Assembly: GCA_903889605.1 (NCBI GenBank)
Contig: CAISYK010001239.1
Location: 1-8,514, forward strand
Source: an uncultured Bacteroidota bacterium
GTDB taxonomy: Bacteria > Bacteroidota > Bacteroidia > 2-12-FULL-35-15
Direction of reading: 5' to 3'
DNA: 8,514 nt
A program made the translations under genes and the position numbers. The notes beneath the pieces were generated by a model. That model ran no database searches and had not been told where the DNA came from. It worked only from the letters and a program-made list of their open reading frames with translations. Positions 1 to 6,415 of the stretch are shown piece after piece (position 1 is the stretch's first letter; each line of letters begins with the position of its first letter).

Positions 1-659
1 CGGATAGCTTCCTGATCGCAGCCTCCGCCAACAGTTTTTTCAATCCATATATTAGTGATCAAACCGCTGGGTTCAACAATAAAACGAAGCACAACAGTTC
101 CTTGTATATTTGATAATTGTGCCTGCCGTGGATATTCTAAATTTTCTTTAATAAAATCCTGAAGAGCATAATTACCTTTCTGGTAAACAGGTAATTGTTC
201 TGGATTTTCATAAATAATCCCGGAACTGTCAATTTTAAAATCCGGCAAATAATTGAATTTTCGAAAACCGCGATCACGGCATATTTTAGCATATTTGCCC
301 GGATCGAAAATAAATGTTTCTGACCAGTTTGCATTTACATACTGACCGTCTTTCATTGCAGGAACCCATTGGTACAATTTAAAAATGCGCTTTGCTTCCG
401 CATCGATTTCCGGTGAACCGGATTCGGAAACTTTTATTTGCGTCACCGAACTATCTTTCATAATCACAAAGCTGATAGTTACCTTTTTTACATCTTTTTC
501 CTTTAATTGACTTTCAGGGTAAATTATTTCCTGCTCAAAAATTCTTTTAAATTCAGATTTCCCTCCAATATTAGTTGGTAAAACATCCACATTTGACCCT
601 GATTGTGCAAAATCAAGCATAGAAATGGAAAACAAAAACAGAAAACAAATTTTTTTCAT
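1..659 (-). CDS. Exported protein with two TonB C-terminal-like domains (3' end outside window)
   Basis: The frame opens at ATG (657-659, minus strand) and runs off the window edge after 219 codons, so the C-terminus is missing. The N-terminus is MKKICFLFLFSISMLDFAQ, a signal peptide of the usual Bacteroidota form ending in FAQ, so the protein is probably exported to the periplasm. Two TonB_C-like units follow. The first lies at about residues 36-117 (IIYP, QWVPAMKDG); the second starts at about residue 157 (LEYPRQAQ, IQGTVVLRFIVEPSG, GGGCDQEA) and is cut before its expected W-PG and PxxF ends. The protein is a clear paralogue of the gene at 714-1547, 54 bp upstream in the same direction, and is probably cotranscribed with it. 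It lacks the proline-rich spacer and retained membrane anchor of classical TonB, so direct energy transduction is doubtful. The family assignment is strong; the exact role is unknown. Confidence 0.85.
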   Translation of the reverse strand, partial: MKKICFLFLFSISMLDFAQSGSNVDVLPTNIGGKSEFKRIFEQEIIYPESQLKEKDVKKVTISFVIMKDSSVTQIKVSESGSPEIDAEAKRIFKLYQWVPAMKDGQYVNANWSETFIFDPGKYAKICRDRGFRKFNYLPDFKIDSSGIIYENPEQLPVYQKGNYALQDFIKENLEYPRQAQLSNIQGTVVLRFIVEPSGLITNIWIEKTVGGGCDQEAI

Positions 660-713
660 ATTAAAACTAAAATTAATTATTAACGTCCTCTCAATTGCGG
701 AATTTCAATCATA

Positions 714-1547
714 TTAATGCTGTTCACCTGCGCTGTTATCACGAAATTCATTGCTTAGAATAAAATTAAATGGAATAGCCATTTGTACGCGTACTAATTT
801 ACCATCCGTTCTTCCTGGCTTCCATTTAGCCATCATCTCCATTATTCGTACAGCCTCCTGATCGCATCCGCCGCCTGTAGATTTCATAATTCCAATGTTT
901 GTTACCAAACCATTTGGTTCAACAACAAAACGCACCATAACTGTACCTTGAATATTAGATATTTGAGCCTGCCTTGGATATTCTAAATTAGCTTTAATAA
1001 AATCCTGTAAGGCATAATTTCCTTTTGGATACTCCGGTATTTGTTCTGGAGAATAATACACTTTTTGAGTACTGTCAATTTCCCATTTATTAAAATTTTG
1101 GTTAATTCCTGTACTGTCAATTTGAAATTCTTTCCAAAAATTAAAATTTACATAGCCCCTTTCCGCACAAATTTTATAATATTTTTTAGGATTAAAATTA
1201 AATGATATTGACCAATCAGCATTCACATAAGTCCCATCCTTAAAGGCAGGCACCCATTGAAACAATTTGAATAAACGCAAAGCTTCTTTATCAATATCAT
1301 CAATTCCCGATTTATTGATTTTAATATTTACTGCGGAACTATCCTTCATAATAGTGAAATGAAACACTACTTTGCCGCCTAACTTTTTCTTCAGTGAATT
1401 TTTCGGGTAAATCAATTCCTGTTTAAAAATTCTTATAAATTCCTCTTTACCTCCAATATTTGCAGGCAAAACATCAACATTAAATCCATTTTGTGCAAAG
1501 CTGCTGATGGATATTATAAACAAAACTGCGCTATAAATTTTTTTCAT
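714..1547 (-). CDS. Exported protein with two TonB C-terminal-like domains
   Basis: The protein has 277 residues and a signal peptide at 1-19 (MKKIYSAVLFIISISSFAQ). The first TonB_C-like unit covers about 37-118 (YP at 47-48, FQWVPAFKDG at 96-105). The second covers about 174-262, with YPRQAQ, GTVMVRFVV at 201-209, CDQEAVRI at 228-235, KWKPG at 241-245 and PFNF at 259-262, the full set of family marks. Between the units it carries a 14-residue insertion that its neighbour lacks; IDST occurs at both 143-146 and 157-160. It starts 11 bp after the prmC stop and lies 54 bp before its paralogue, so the three are probably one transcript. TonB C-terminal domains bind TonB-box peptides of outer-membrane receptors or related envelope partners. 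A secreted two-domain form without an anchor may instead be an envelope protein of unrelated function. The fold family is well supported; the role is inferred. Confidence 0.88.
   Translation of the reverse strand: MKKIYSAVLFIISISSFAQNGFNVDVLPANIGGKEEFIRIFKQELIYPKNSLKKKLGGKVVFHFTIMKDSSAVNIKINKSGIDDIDKEALRLFKLFQWVPAFKDGTYVNADWSISFNFNPKKYYKICAERGYVNFNFWKEFQIDSTGINQNFNKWEIDSTQKVYYSPEQIPEYPKGNYALQDFIKANLEYPRQAQISNIQGTVMVRFVVEPNGLVTNIGIMKSTGGGCDQEAVRIMEMMAKWKPGRTDGKLVRVQMAIPFNFILSNEFRDNSAGEQH
1069..1123. repeat. 13-bp direct repeat bounding a 42-bp in-frame insertion
   Basis: GTACTGTCAATTT occurs at 1069-1081 and again at 1111-1123, exactly 42 bp apart. Aligned with the tandem paralogue, the gene at 714-1547 has exactly 14 extra codons here, so the repeat marks the ends of the extra segment. 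This fits a short duplication by slippage, followed by divergence, in the linker between the two TonB-like units. Confidence 0.75.
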
Positions 1548-1558
1548 CTTAGATTGGA

Positions 1559-2506
1559 CTATATATTACCATGTAAAATACGATTATTATTATTCATGTC
1601 TTTTACTAAAAGTACATTTTTGAAGCCTTTACTTTCCATCATTTTTTTTGTTTCAAAGCCAAAAGCGCGGTTAATTTCAAAGTATAGTTTCCCTTTATGT
1701 TTTAAATATTTCAAAGCAAAATCGGCAATAGCTTTATAAAATAAGAGCGGGTCATCATCCCTTACAAATAAGGCTGAATGAGGTTCATAATCTAATACAT
1801 TCTTTTGCATCTGATCTTTTTCTGAAATACAAACGTATGGAGGATTGCTCACGATTATGTCGAATTTTAAATCCGGCTTTGGCAGCAGCAAGTCAGGCGA
1901 TAAAATATCGTGCTGAAAAAATTCAACATCCGTGTTATTAATTACGGCGTTTTGTTTTGCAGTTTCCAGAGCTTCATCCGAAATATCTAAGCCATATATA
2001 TCTGCTGAAGGAATGTGTTTCTTCAACGCAATGGGTATACATCCGCTGCCAGTACCAATATCGAGGATGGAGATTTGAGATTTGAGATTTGAGATTTGGG
2101 ATGATGGATTTGAAATAGAGGATGATAACTCGTAATTATTTTCCTTCTCCATCAGTTGAGCACTGTATTCTCTTATTATTAAATCTACAAGCTCCTCAGT
2201 TTCTGGGCGGGGAATTAGAACATATTTGTTTACAATAAATTTCATACTATAGAAATCTGCTTTGCCTAAAACATATTGAATAGGCTTATATTTTTTCAGG
2301 TCTTTAACAGCAAAGTTGAATTTTAATAATTCAGATTCAGTGACGGTGGTGCTGTAATTCAAAAAAATGTCTGCTCGTTTCAAATTTAAATACTCCTCAA
2401 AACAATAAGCAATATAAGTTTCGATCTCATCTTTTTCAAAATAATCTTTTAATTCATCCCGAAAAAATCGGACAATATCAGCTATTTTATTGGAAGGTAT
2501 TCTCAT
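1559..2506 (-). CDS. prmC: Peptide chain release factor N5-glutamine methyltransferase
   Basis: PrmC methylates the glutamine of the GGQ motif in release factors RF1 and RF2, using S-adenosylmethionine, and so supports translation termination in the cytoplasm. The 315-residue protein has an N-terminal helical substrate-binding part (1-95), the family signatures PIQYVLGKADFY (75-86) and VLIPRPETEELV (96-107), the SAM-binding motif DIGTGSGCIPIAL (149-161), an acidic ribose-binding position (YGLDIS, 171-176) and the catalytic NPPY (221-224). It is longer than the usual 275-290 residues because of a low-complexity linker at about 115-147, part of which is encoded by a heptanucleotide tandem repeat. 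The repeat lies just before motif I and breaks no motif, so the enzyme is probably active. The ATG at 2506 is chosen because it gives a full N-terminal domain and has a -7-like box just upstream. The gene leads a probable operon with the two TonB-like genes. Confidence 0.95.
   Translation of the reverse strand: MRIPSNKIADIVRFFRDELKDYFEKDEIETYIAYCFEEYLNLKRADIFLNYSTTVTESELLKFNFAVKDLKKYKPIQYVLGKADFYSMKFIVNKYVLIPRPETEELVDLIIREYSAQLMEKENNYELSSSISNPSSQISNLKSQISILDIGTGSGCIPIALKKHIPSADIYGLDISDEALETAKQNAVINNTDVEFFQHDILSPDLLLPKPDLKFDIIVSNPPYVCISEKDQMQKNVLDYEPHSALFVRDDDPLLFYKAIADFALKYLKHKGKLYFEINRAFGFETKKMMESKGFKNVLLVKDMNNNNRILHGNI
2071..2098. repeat. prmC: Heptanucleotide tandem repeat (AGATTTG)x4 inside prmC
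   Basis: There are four perfect head-to-tail copies of AGATTTG (CAAATCT on the coding strand). Seven is not a multiple of three, so copies are read in successive frames and give a seven-residue period, here SQISNLKSQIS at residues 136-146. A degenerate GATGGATTTG follows at about 2102-2111. Repeats of this unit occur at many loci in Bacteroidota genomes (from memory). Gain or loss of one copy would shift the prmC frame. Confidence 0.9.
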
Positions 2507-2512
2507 AGAATA

Positions 2513-2528
2513 TAAAAGTACAAATTAA
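2513..2528 (-). promoter_or_regulatory. Candidate prmC operon promoter (-7 boxes)
   Basis: On the minus strand two overlapping near-matches to the Bacteroidota -7 box TAnnTTTG lie 7-22 bp before the prmC ATG: TTAATTTG (2528-2521) and TACTTTTA (2520-2513), each with one mismatch. The first would give a leader of roughly nine bases, similar to the other promoters in this window. No convincing -33 TTG is seen. Confidence 0.4.
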
Positions 2529-2787
2529 GTAAATGGATAATTTGATAATTACAAAATATTAAAAAATCAAACCATAAGAGTCAAATAAAAAAATCAAATT
2601 CGTTAAAATGCGGTTTTAAATAAATTTTGTTCAAATTTCATCTTCAGATATCAGGCAGAAAAAAGTATAAATTGATTTTCAATCGCAGCAATGGGCTTAA
2701 CACCTCATTCACGAAGCTTTATGGATTCCTTACTGTGATTACCCAGTTTCAATTATACATTTTCAGATTTTAAAACTTAAAAAATCT

Positions 2788-2795
2788 TACCTTTG
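2788..2795 (+). promoter_or_regulatory. ribD promoter, -7 box TACCTTTG
   Basis: TACCTTTG is an exact match to the Bacteroidota sigma-A -7 consensus TAnnTTTG. It ends nine bases before the ribD ATG, so the transcript would have only a few leader bases. The expected -33 TTG about 19-21 bp upstream is not evident. Confidence 0.6.
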
Positions 2796-2804
2796 AGCCT
2801 GTAA

Positions 2805-3845
2805 ATGAATATTCACGAAACATATATGAAGCTTTGCCTTCAACTTGCAGTAAAAGGTTTTGGAAATACCGCGCCAAATCCGATGGTAGGCTGTGTGATT
2901 GTTAGTGATGAAAAAATAATTGGCGAAGGCTATCACCAGCAATACGGACAAGCGCACGCTGAGGTAAATGCAATTAACTCCGTTAAAGATAAAAAATTAC
3001 TTCAAAAATCCACACTATATGTAAACCTTGAGCCTTGTGCTCATTTTGGAAAAACACCGCCTTGCGCTGATTTAATAATTGAACACAAAATTCCAAACGT
3101 AGTTATTGGCTGTATGGATATTAATTCTGCAGTTAATGGACGCGGAATCGAAAAGCTTACCAAAGCAGGAATTAACGTCACTGAAGGTGTTTTAGAAGAT
3201 GAATGTAAAAAATTGAATAAGCGTTTTTTTACCTTTCACGAAAAAAAACGTCCTTACATTATTTTAAAATGGGCACAAACTTCAGATGGTTTTATTGATG
3301 TAAAGCGCAGTGAAGAAAACCCCGGCAAAGCATTGCAGATAAGCAATTCCGAATCTCACAAACTGCTTCATAAGTGGCGGAGCCAGGAACAGGCCATAAT
3401 GGTTGGAACAAACACCGCTTTACTTGATAATCCGCAATTAACAGTACGGGAATGGCATGGTAAAAATCCGCTGCGTATAACTATTGACAAATGGCTGCGC
3501 ATCCCAAAACATTACAACCTTTTTGATAAAAGCACAGCCACAATTATATTTACTGCCGTTGATGCTGCTTCTGAACCTAACTTAGAATTTATAAAAATAG
3601 ATTTTGAAAAAGATATTATTTCTCAAATTCTAAATGAATTATACAAACGTACTATTCAATCATTAATTGTGGAAGGCGGAGAACAGCTTCTCAGCAGCTT
3701 TATTGAAATTGATGCTTGGGATGAAGCCCGTGTATTTATTTCAGATAGAAAAATAGAAATCGGGATAAAAGCTCCGGTATTAAAAACGAATCCAATCAGT
3801 AAAGAAAATATTAGTGGAGATAAATTGCTAACTTTTTTAAGATAA
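2805..3845 (+). CDS. ribD: Bifunctional riboflavin deaminase/reductase RibD
   Basis: RibD carries out two successive steps of riboflavin synthesis: zinc-dependent deamination of the GTP-derived diaminopyrimidine, then NADPH-dependent reduction of its ribosyl side chain to a ribityl chain. The 346-residue protein is of normal length. The N-terminal deaminase domain (1-145) has the zinc ligands H51 and E53 in HAEVNAI and C78 and C87 in EPCAHFGKTPPC. The C-terminal reductase domain (about 148-346) shows YIILKWAQTSDGFI (151-164), VGTNTALLDNPQLTVR (200-215) and LIVEGGEQLLSSF (287-299). All key residues are present. No other rib genes are nearby, which is common in Bacteroidota, where the pathway is often scattered (from memory). 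The only ATG that gives a full deaminase domain is 2805. The downstream oxidoreductase follows after 15 bp and is probably cotranscribed. Confidence 0.97.
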   Translation: MNIHETYMKLCLQLAVKGFGNTAPNPMVGCVIVSDEKIIGEGYHQQYGQAHAEVNAINSVKDKKLLQKSTLYVNLEPCAHFGKTPPCADLIIEHKIPNVVIGCMDINSAVNGRGIEKLTKAGINVTEGVLEDECKKLNKRFFTFHEKKRPYIILKWAQTSDGFIDVKRSEENPGKALQISNSESHKLLHKWRSQEQAIMVGTNTALLDNPQLTVREWHGKNPLRITIDKWLRIPKHYNLFDKSTATIIFTAVDAASEPNLEFIKIDFEKDIISQILNELYKRTIQSLIVEGGEQLLSSFIEIDAWDEARVFISDRKIEIGIKAPVLKTNPISKENISGDKLLTFLR

Positions 3846-3860
3846 AAAAAACATTTAAAT

Positions 3861-5069
3861 ATGAAGATAGGAATATTAAGAGAAGAGAAAATGCCGTATG
3901 ACAAACGTGTGGCTTTTACGCCTGATCAATGTTTATACATTATGGATAATTTTCAGAATGTTGAAGTTGTAGTTCAGCCAAGTGATTGGCGAAGTTATAA
4001 AAATGAAGAATATATTGCTAAGGGAATAAAAATGGCTGAAGATCTTAGCGACTGCGATATTTTAATGGGAATTAAAGAGGTTCCTAAGAAAAATCTGATA
4101 GCGGGTAAAAAATATTTATTTTTTTCGCATACTATCAAAAAACAGCCTCGAAATAAAGAATTATTACAGACTATACTGCAAAAAAATGTTCAGCTTATTG
4201 ATTACGAATGCCTTACAGATGCAGATTTTTTTAGGGTTATCGGTTTTGGTCATTATGCAGGAATAGTGGGCGCTTACAATGGTATTTTAGGATATGGGAA
4301 AAAGTACAAACTGTTTGATTTAAAACCTGCCCATTTATGCTTTGATAAAAAAGAATTAAAAGAAGAATTAAAAAAGGCAAATCTTACCAATATCAAAATT
4401 ATTGTTACAGGAAATGGCCGTGTAGCCAACGGAGCCGTTGAATTACTGGGCGTTTTGGATATTCGGAGAATTACCCCTTATGAATTTACGCATTACTCTT
4501 TTCGTGAGCCTACTTATGTCCAAATAGATTCACCGAATTATAATGAAGAAATTGACGGTTCGGCATGGAACATGGATAGTTTTTATAAACATCCCGAAAA
4601 ATTTCGTTCTACATTCGGCAAATACTCCAAAGATTGCGATCTGCTTATCCACGGTTCATTTTGGGATCCGCGTGCTCCTATCCTTTTTACTAAAGAAGAG
4701 ATGCGTTCCCCTGATTTCCGCATCAGCGTTATTGCCGATATAAGCTGTGATATCAATGGCGCTTGTCCAGCCACGATGAGGTCTACCACCATTGAAGATA
4801 AATTTTATGGATACAACCCGGTAACGGAAAGTTACGGAGAACCATTCAGCAATGATACAATCACTATAATGGCAGTAGATAATCTGCCCTGTGAACTTCC
4901 CCGCAATGCGTCTGAAGATTTCGGGAAAGAGCTGATTGATAAAGTTTTGCCTGCGATTTTAATTAAAGATGAACATGGAATGATTGAACGCGCAAGCATA
5001 ACAAAAAATGGACAACTGATGCCCCGCTTTAATTACCTGAGCGATTATGCTGATGTGAGCTCGTCTTAA
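3861..5069 (+). CDS. Saccharopine dehydrogenase (LYS1/LKR-like)/alanine dehydrogenase-family oxidoreductase
   Basis: This is a 402-residue NAD(P)-dependent oxidoreductase with the AlaDH/PNT fold. The N-terminus IGILREEK..DKRVAFTP (3-21) is the family entry motif. GIKE with K72 and FFSHTIKKQ with H90 match the catalytic Lys/His pair of lysine-forming saccharopine dehydrogenase and of lysine-ketoglutarate reductase. VTGNGRVANGAVELL (182-196) is the dinucleotide-binding turn. IADISCDINGACP (291-303) and VDNLPCELPRNASEDF (339-354) are the late signatures shared with LYS1 and the LKR half of AASS-type enzymes. These marks favour a saccharopine- or lysine-type substrate over alanine. Bacteroidota normally make lysine by the diaminopimelate route, so a catabolic or other role is possible and the true substrate is uncertain. 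It follows ribD by 15 bp, probably in one transcript. The segment between the glycine turn and the late signatures (200-290) resembles nothing I can assign. Confidence 0.85.
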   Translation: MKIGILREEKMPYDKRVAFTPDQCLYIMDNFQNVEVVVQPSDWRSYKNEEYIAKGIKMAEDLSDCDILMGIKEVPKKNLIAGKKYLFFSHTIKKQPRNKELLQTILQKNVQLIDYECLTDADFFRVIGFGHYAGIVGAYNGILGYGKKYKLFDLKPAHLCFDKKELKEELKKANLTNIKIIVTGNGRVANGAVELLGVLDIRRITPYEFTHYSFREPTYVQIDSPNYNEEIDGSAWNMDSFYKHPEKFRSTFGKYSKDCDLLIHGSFWDPRAPILFTKEEMRSPDFRISVIADISCDINGACPATMRSTTIEDKFYGYNPVTESYGEPFSNDTITIMAVDNLPCELPRNASEDFGKELIDKVLPAILIKDEHGMIERASITKNGQLMPRFNYLSDYADVSSS

Positions 5070-5110
5070 AAGCAATTCAATAATTAATAAAAATTCTATT
5101 TGAATTCATT

Positions 5111-5202
5111 TGGGCGTTCCCCTTTCTTAAAAAAGAAAGGGGCGGGCTTTTCTATTCAATCTTTTCTAAAAAGAAAAGGATTTCTGTTTCAATCCCTAAC
5201 GC
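5111..5202 (+). ncRNA. Structured RNA-like element with three-way junction (Flavo-1 type)
   Basis: The plus strand folds as a closing stem, GCGTT (5114-5118) with AACGC (5198-5202), around two hairpins. Hairpin one is CCCCTTTCTT (5119-5128), loop AAAA, AAGAAAGGGG (5133-5142): ten perfect pairs. Hairpin two is CTTTTCT (5161-5167), loop AAAA, AGAAAAG (5172-5178). The unpaired words GGGCG, CGGGCTTT, AAAGGAT and CAATCCCTAACGC match, from memory, a dispersed intergenic element of Bacteroidota that I believe corresponds to the Flavo-1 RNA motif. The base pairing is seen directly; the family name is recalled, not tested. It lies 41 bp after an oxidoreductase stop codon and may also end that transcript. 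Confidence 0.65.
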
Positions 5203-5215
5203 AGCATAAAATTAT

Positions 5216-5256
5216 AAAGGAGCATTATCCTTTCATAATAATACTTTCTATTTTTC
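5216..5256 (+). terminator. Weak candidate terminator after the structured element
   Basis: AAAGGA (5216-5221) can pair with TCCTTT (5228-5233) across a six-base loop. A T-rich tract that includes TATTTTT follows, but about 18 bases away. The stem is short and the T-run is not adjacent, so this is only a possibility. Confidence 0.2.
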
Positions 5257-5333
5257 TTAGATGTATGAATTTAGATATTTGTATGTAAGGGATGTTTGGC
5301 TTTCCAGTACATCTATTCTCAATCCTTTTAGGA

Positions 5334-5341
5334 GGGGGGGG
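5334..5341. repeat. Run of eight G residues next to the terC-family stop codon
   Basis: G8 begins three bases beyond the stop codon (5345-5347) of the convergent membrane-protein gene. It is the longest G/C homopolymer I noticed in this AT-rich window. A small TCCT-TTT-AGGA hairpin (5323-5333) abuts it. It lies outside coding sequence, so a length change would not alter the protein. Confidence 0.7.
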
Positions 5342-5344
5342 CTT

Positions 5345-6112
5345 TTATATTACATCCCTGGGATCATCATTTGTATCAGGCTTCCGCTTTTTACTTTTTT
5401 TACGCATTCTGATATTCAATAACTCAACAAACAATGAAAACGCAATTGCTGAATATATAAAAGTTTTATCAACATGCTGATGAAAGGAGTCCAAAATAAG
5501 AATCAAACCAATCATTAATAAAAATGATAGAGCTAACACTTTAATCGTTGGATTCAAATTTATAAAATCACTTACTTTTTCTGAAAACATTATCATAATG
5601 ATCATAGCAAATATGACTGCACCAATCATAATAAGCAGATTAGTCACAAGACCTACAGCAGTAAGAATCGAATCGAATGAAAAAACAATATCAATTAATA
5701 CAATTTGAGCAACTATAGCATTAAAACTAACTTTTTTAAATTTCATTTCTGCATCTTCATAACCCTGAATTTTATTGTGCAGCTCAATGGTAGTTTTGTA
5801 TAGTAAAAATACCCCTCCGGAAAATAAAATTAAATCACGGCCTGTGACTCCGAAATCAGATATATAAAATAATGCTTCTTTTAAACCAACAATCCAAGAG
5901 ATACTGAACAATAATCCTATACGCATTATTAATGCAAGCATTAAACCGGTTGTACGCGCTTTACCCTGCTTTTTGCGGGGCAATTTGTCGGCAACTATTG
6001 AAATGAATATAATATTATCTATACCAAGTACTATTTCCAATACGGATAAAGTGAGTAAACTAATTAATGAGGCTACTGAAAATAATTCGTGAAAATCCTG
6101 AACTAAGTGCAT
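5345..6112 (-). CDS. TerC-family integral membrane protein (YgdQ-like)
   Basis: This 255-residue polytopic inner-membrane protein has about seven hydrophobic segments. The two TerC signatures are present: LEIVLGIDNIIFI (25-37) with E26 and D32, and LIDIVFSFDSILTAVG (139-154) with D141 and D147. These acidic residues lie within membrane segments and are thought to bind metal. It lacks the CBS and CorC tail of longer relatives, so its layout matches E. coli YgdQ (237 residues). TerC relatives have been linked to tellurite resistance and, more recently, to manganese export. A metal-transport role is therefore likely but not shown here. No ter stress genes are adjacent. The C-terminal tail (about 236-255) is rich in Lys and Arg and then Asp, and probably cytoplasmic. 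The gene stands alone, convergent with the oxidoreductase gene and divergent from the GNAT pseudogene. Confidence 0.92.
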   Translation of the reverse strand: MHLVQDFHELFSVASLISLLTLSVLEIVLGIDNIIFISIVADKLPRKKQGKARTTGLMLALIMRIGLLFSISWIVGLKEALFYISDFGVTGRDLILFSGGVFLLYKTTIELHNKIQGYEDAEMKFKKVSFNAIVAQIVLIDIVFSFDSILTAVGLVTNLLIMIGAVIFAMIIMIMFSEKVSDFINLNPTIKVLALSFLLMIGLILILDSFHQHVDKTFIYSAIAFSLFVELLNIRMRKKSKKRKPDTNDDPRDVI

Positions 6113-6415
6113 AATATATTTTACTTTTTTTGCAAAAGTACATACAATTTAGTCAAACACATAAAAAATTCAGAAACTGAAAAGGCAATAAGCATTATTT
6201 ACCATTCAACAAAGTTCAGCAAACTTTAATCTATCATCGGGCATAAAATTCAGCGATATTAGGTATATTTACCACAGTAGGTTATTATGAAAATATTTAG
6301 TGTTTCTCATTCGGATTGTAATATAGGCGGTTTCTAATTTAGAAACAAATGAACTGATTTTTCAAAAAATATTAATGCAATCAGCAATTTACATTCATTA
6401 CTTTAAAAATATTTT
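6113..6415. other. Intergenic region upstream of the terC-family gene and GNAT pseudogene
   Basis: These 303 bp hold no credible gene; the longest start-to-stop frame I noticed is 16 codons (6287-6337). An inverted repeat, GTTTCTA (6330-6336) and TAGAAAC (6340-6346) with a three-base loop, is the only hairpin noted. TACTTTAA (6399-6406) ahead of the pseudogene resembles a decayed -7 box. Confidence 0.6.
6133..6140 (-). promoter_or_regulatory. terC-family gene promoter, -7 box TACTTTTG
   Basis: On the minus strand TACTTTTG matches the -7 consensus TAnnTTTG exactly. It ends 20 bases before the ATG, which predicts a leader of about 14 bases. A -33 TTG at the standard spacing is not seen; the nearest TTTG (6157-6154) is only 13 bases away. 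Confidence 0.6.

Larger units (their letters stand above)
2507..2804. other. AT-rich divergent intergenic region between prmC and ribD
   Basis: This 298-bp region holds no credible gene. It is strongly A/T-rich with scattered TCAAAT/CAAATT words and carries promoter-like boxes at both ends. I see no riboswitch: the conserved sequence blocks of the FMN element are absent upstream of ribD, and the ribD -7 box leaves almost no leader that could hold one. Confidence 0.6.

Noticed and set aside
2071..2098. CRISPR-like array
   Set aside because: The repeat unit is seven bases with no spacers and is translated within prmC.
2507..2804. FMN riboswitch upstream of ribD
   Set aside because: None of the conserved blocks of that element are visible, and the exact -7 box nine bases before the ATG leaves no room for it.
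3656..3904. Minus-strand open frame antisense to the ribD 3' end
   Set aside because: It is a shadow of ribD, whose coding strand carries all the conserved motifs.
5288..5359. AGGGATGT/ACATCCCT as a bidirectional terminator
   Set aside because: The arms are 56 bp apart and only 8 bp long, with no adjoining T-run. Chance is a sufficient explanation.
5100..5480. Two plus-strand open frames (5100-5288 and 5292-5480)
   Set aside because: The first runs through the structured RNA-like element and the second through the 3' end of the terC-family gene on the other strand. Neither has recognisable protein features.
6287..6337. 16-codon frame MKIFSVSHSDCNIGGF
   Set aside because: It is too short, has no recognisable motif or initiation context, and its stop codon overlaps a small inverted repeat.
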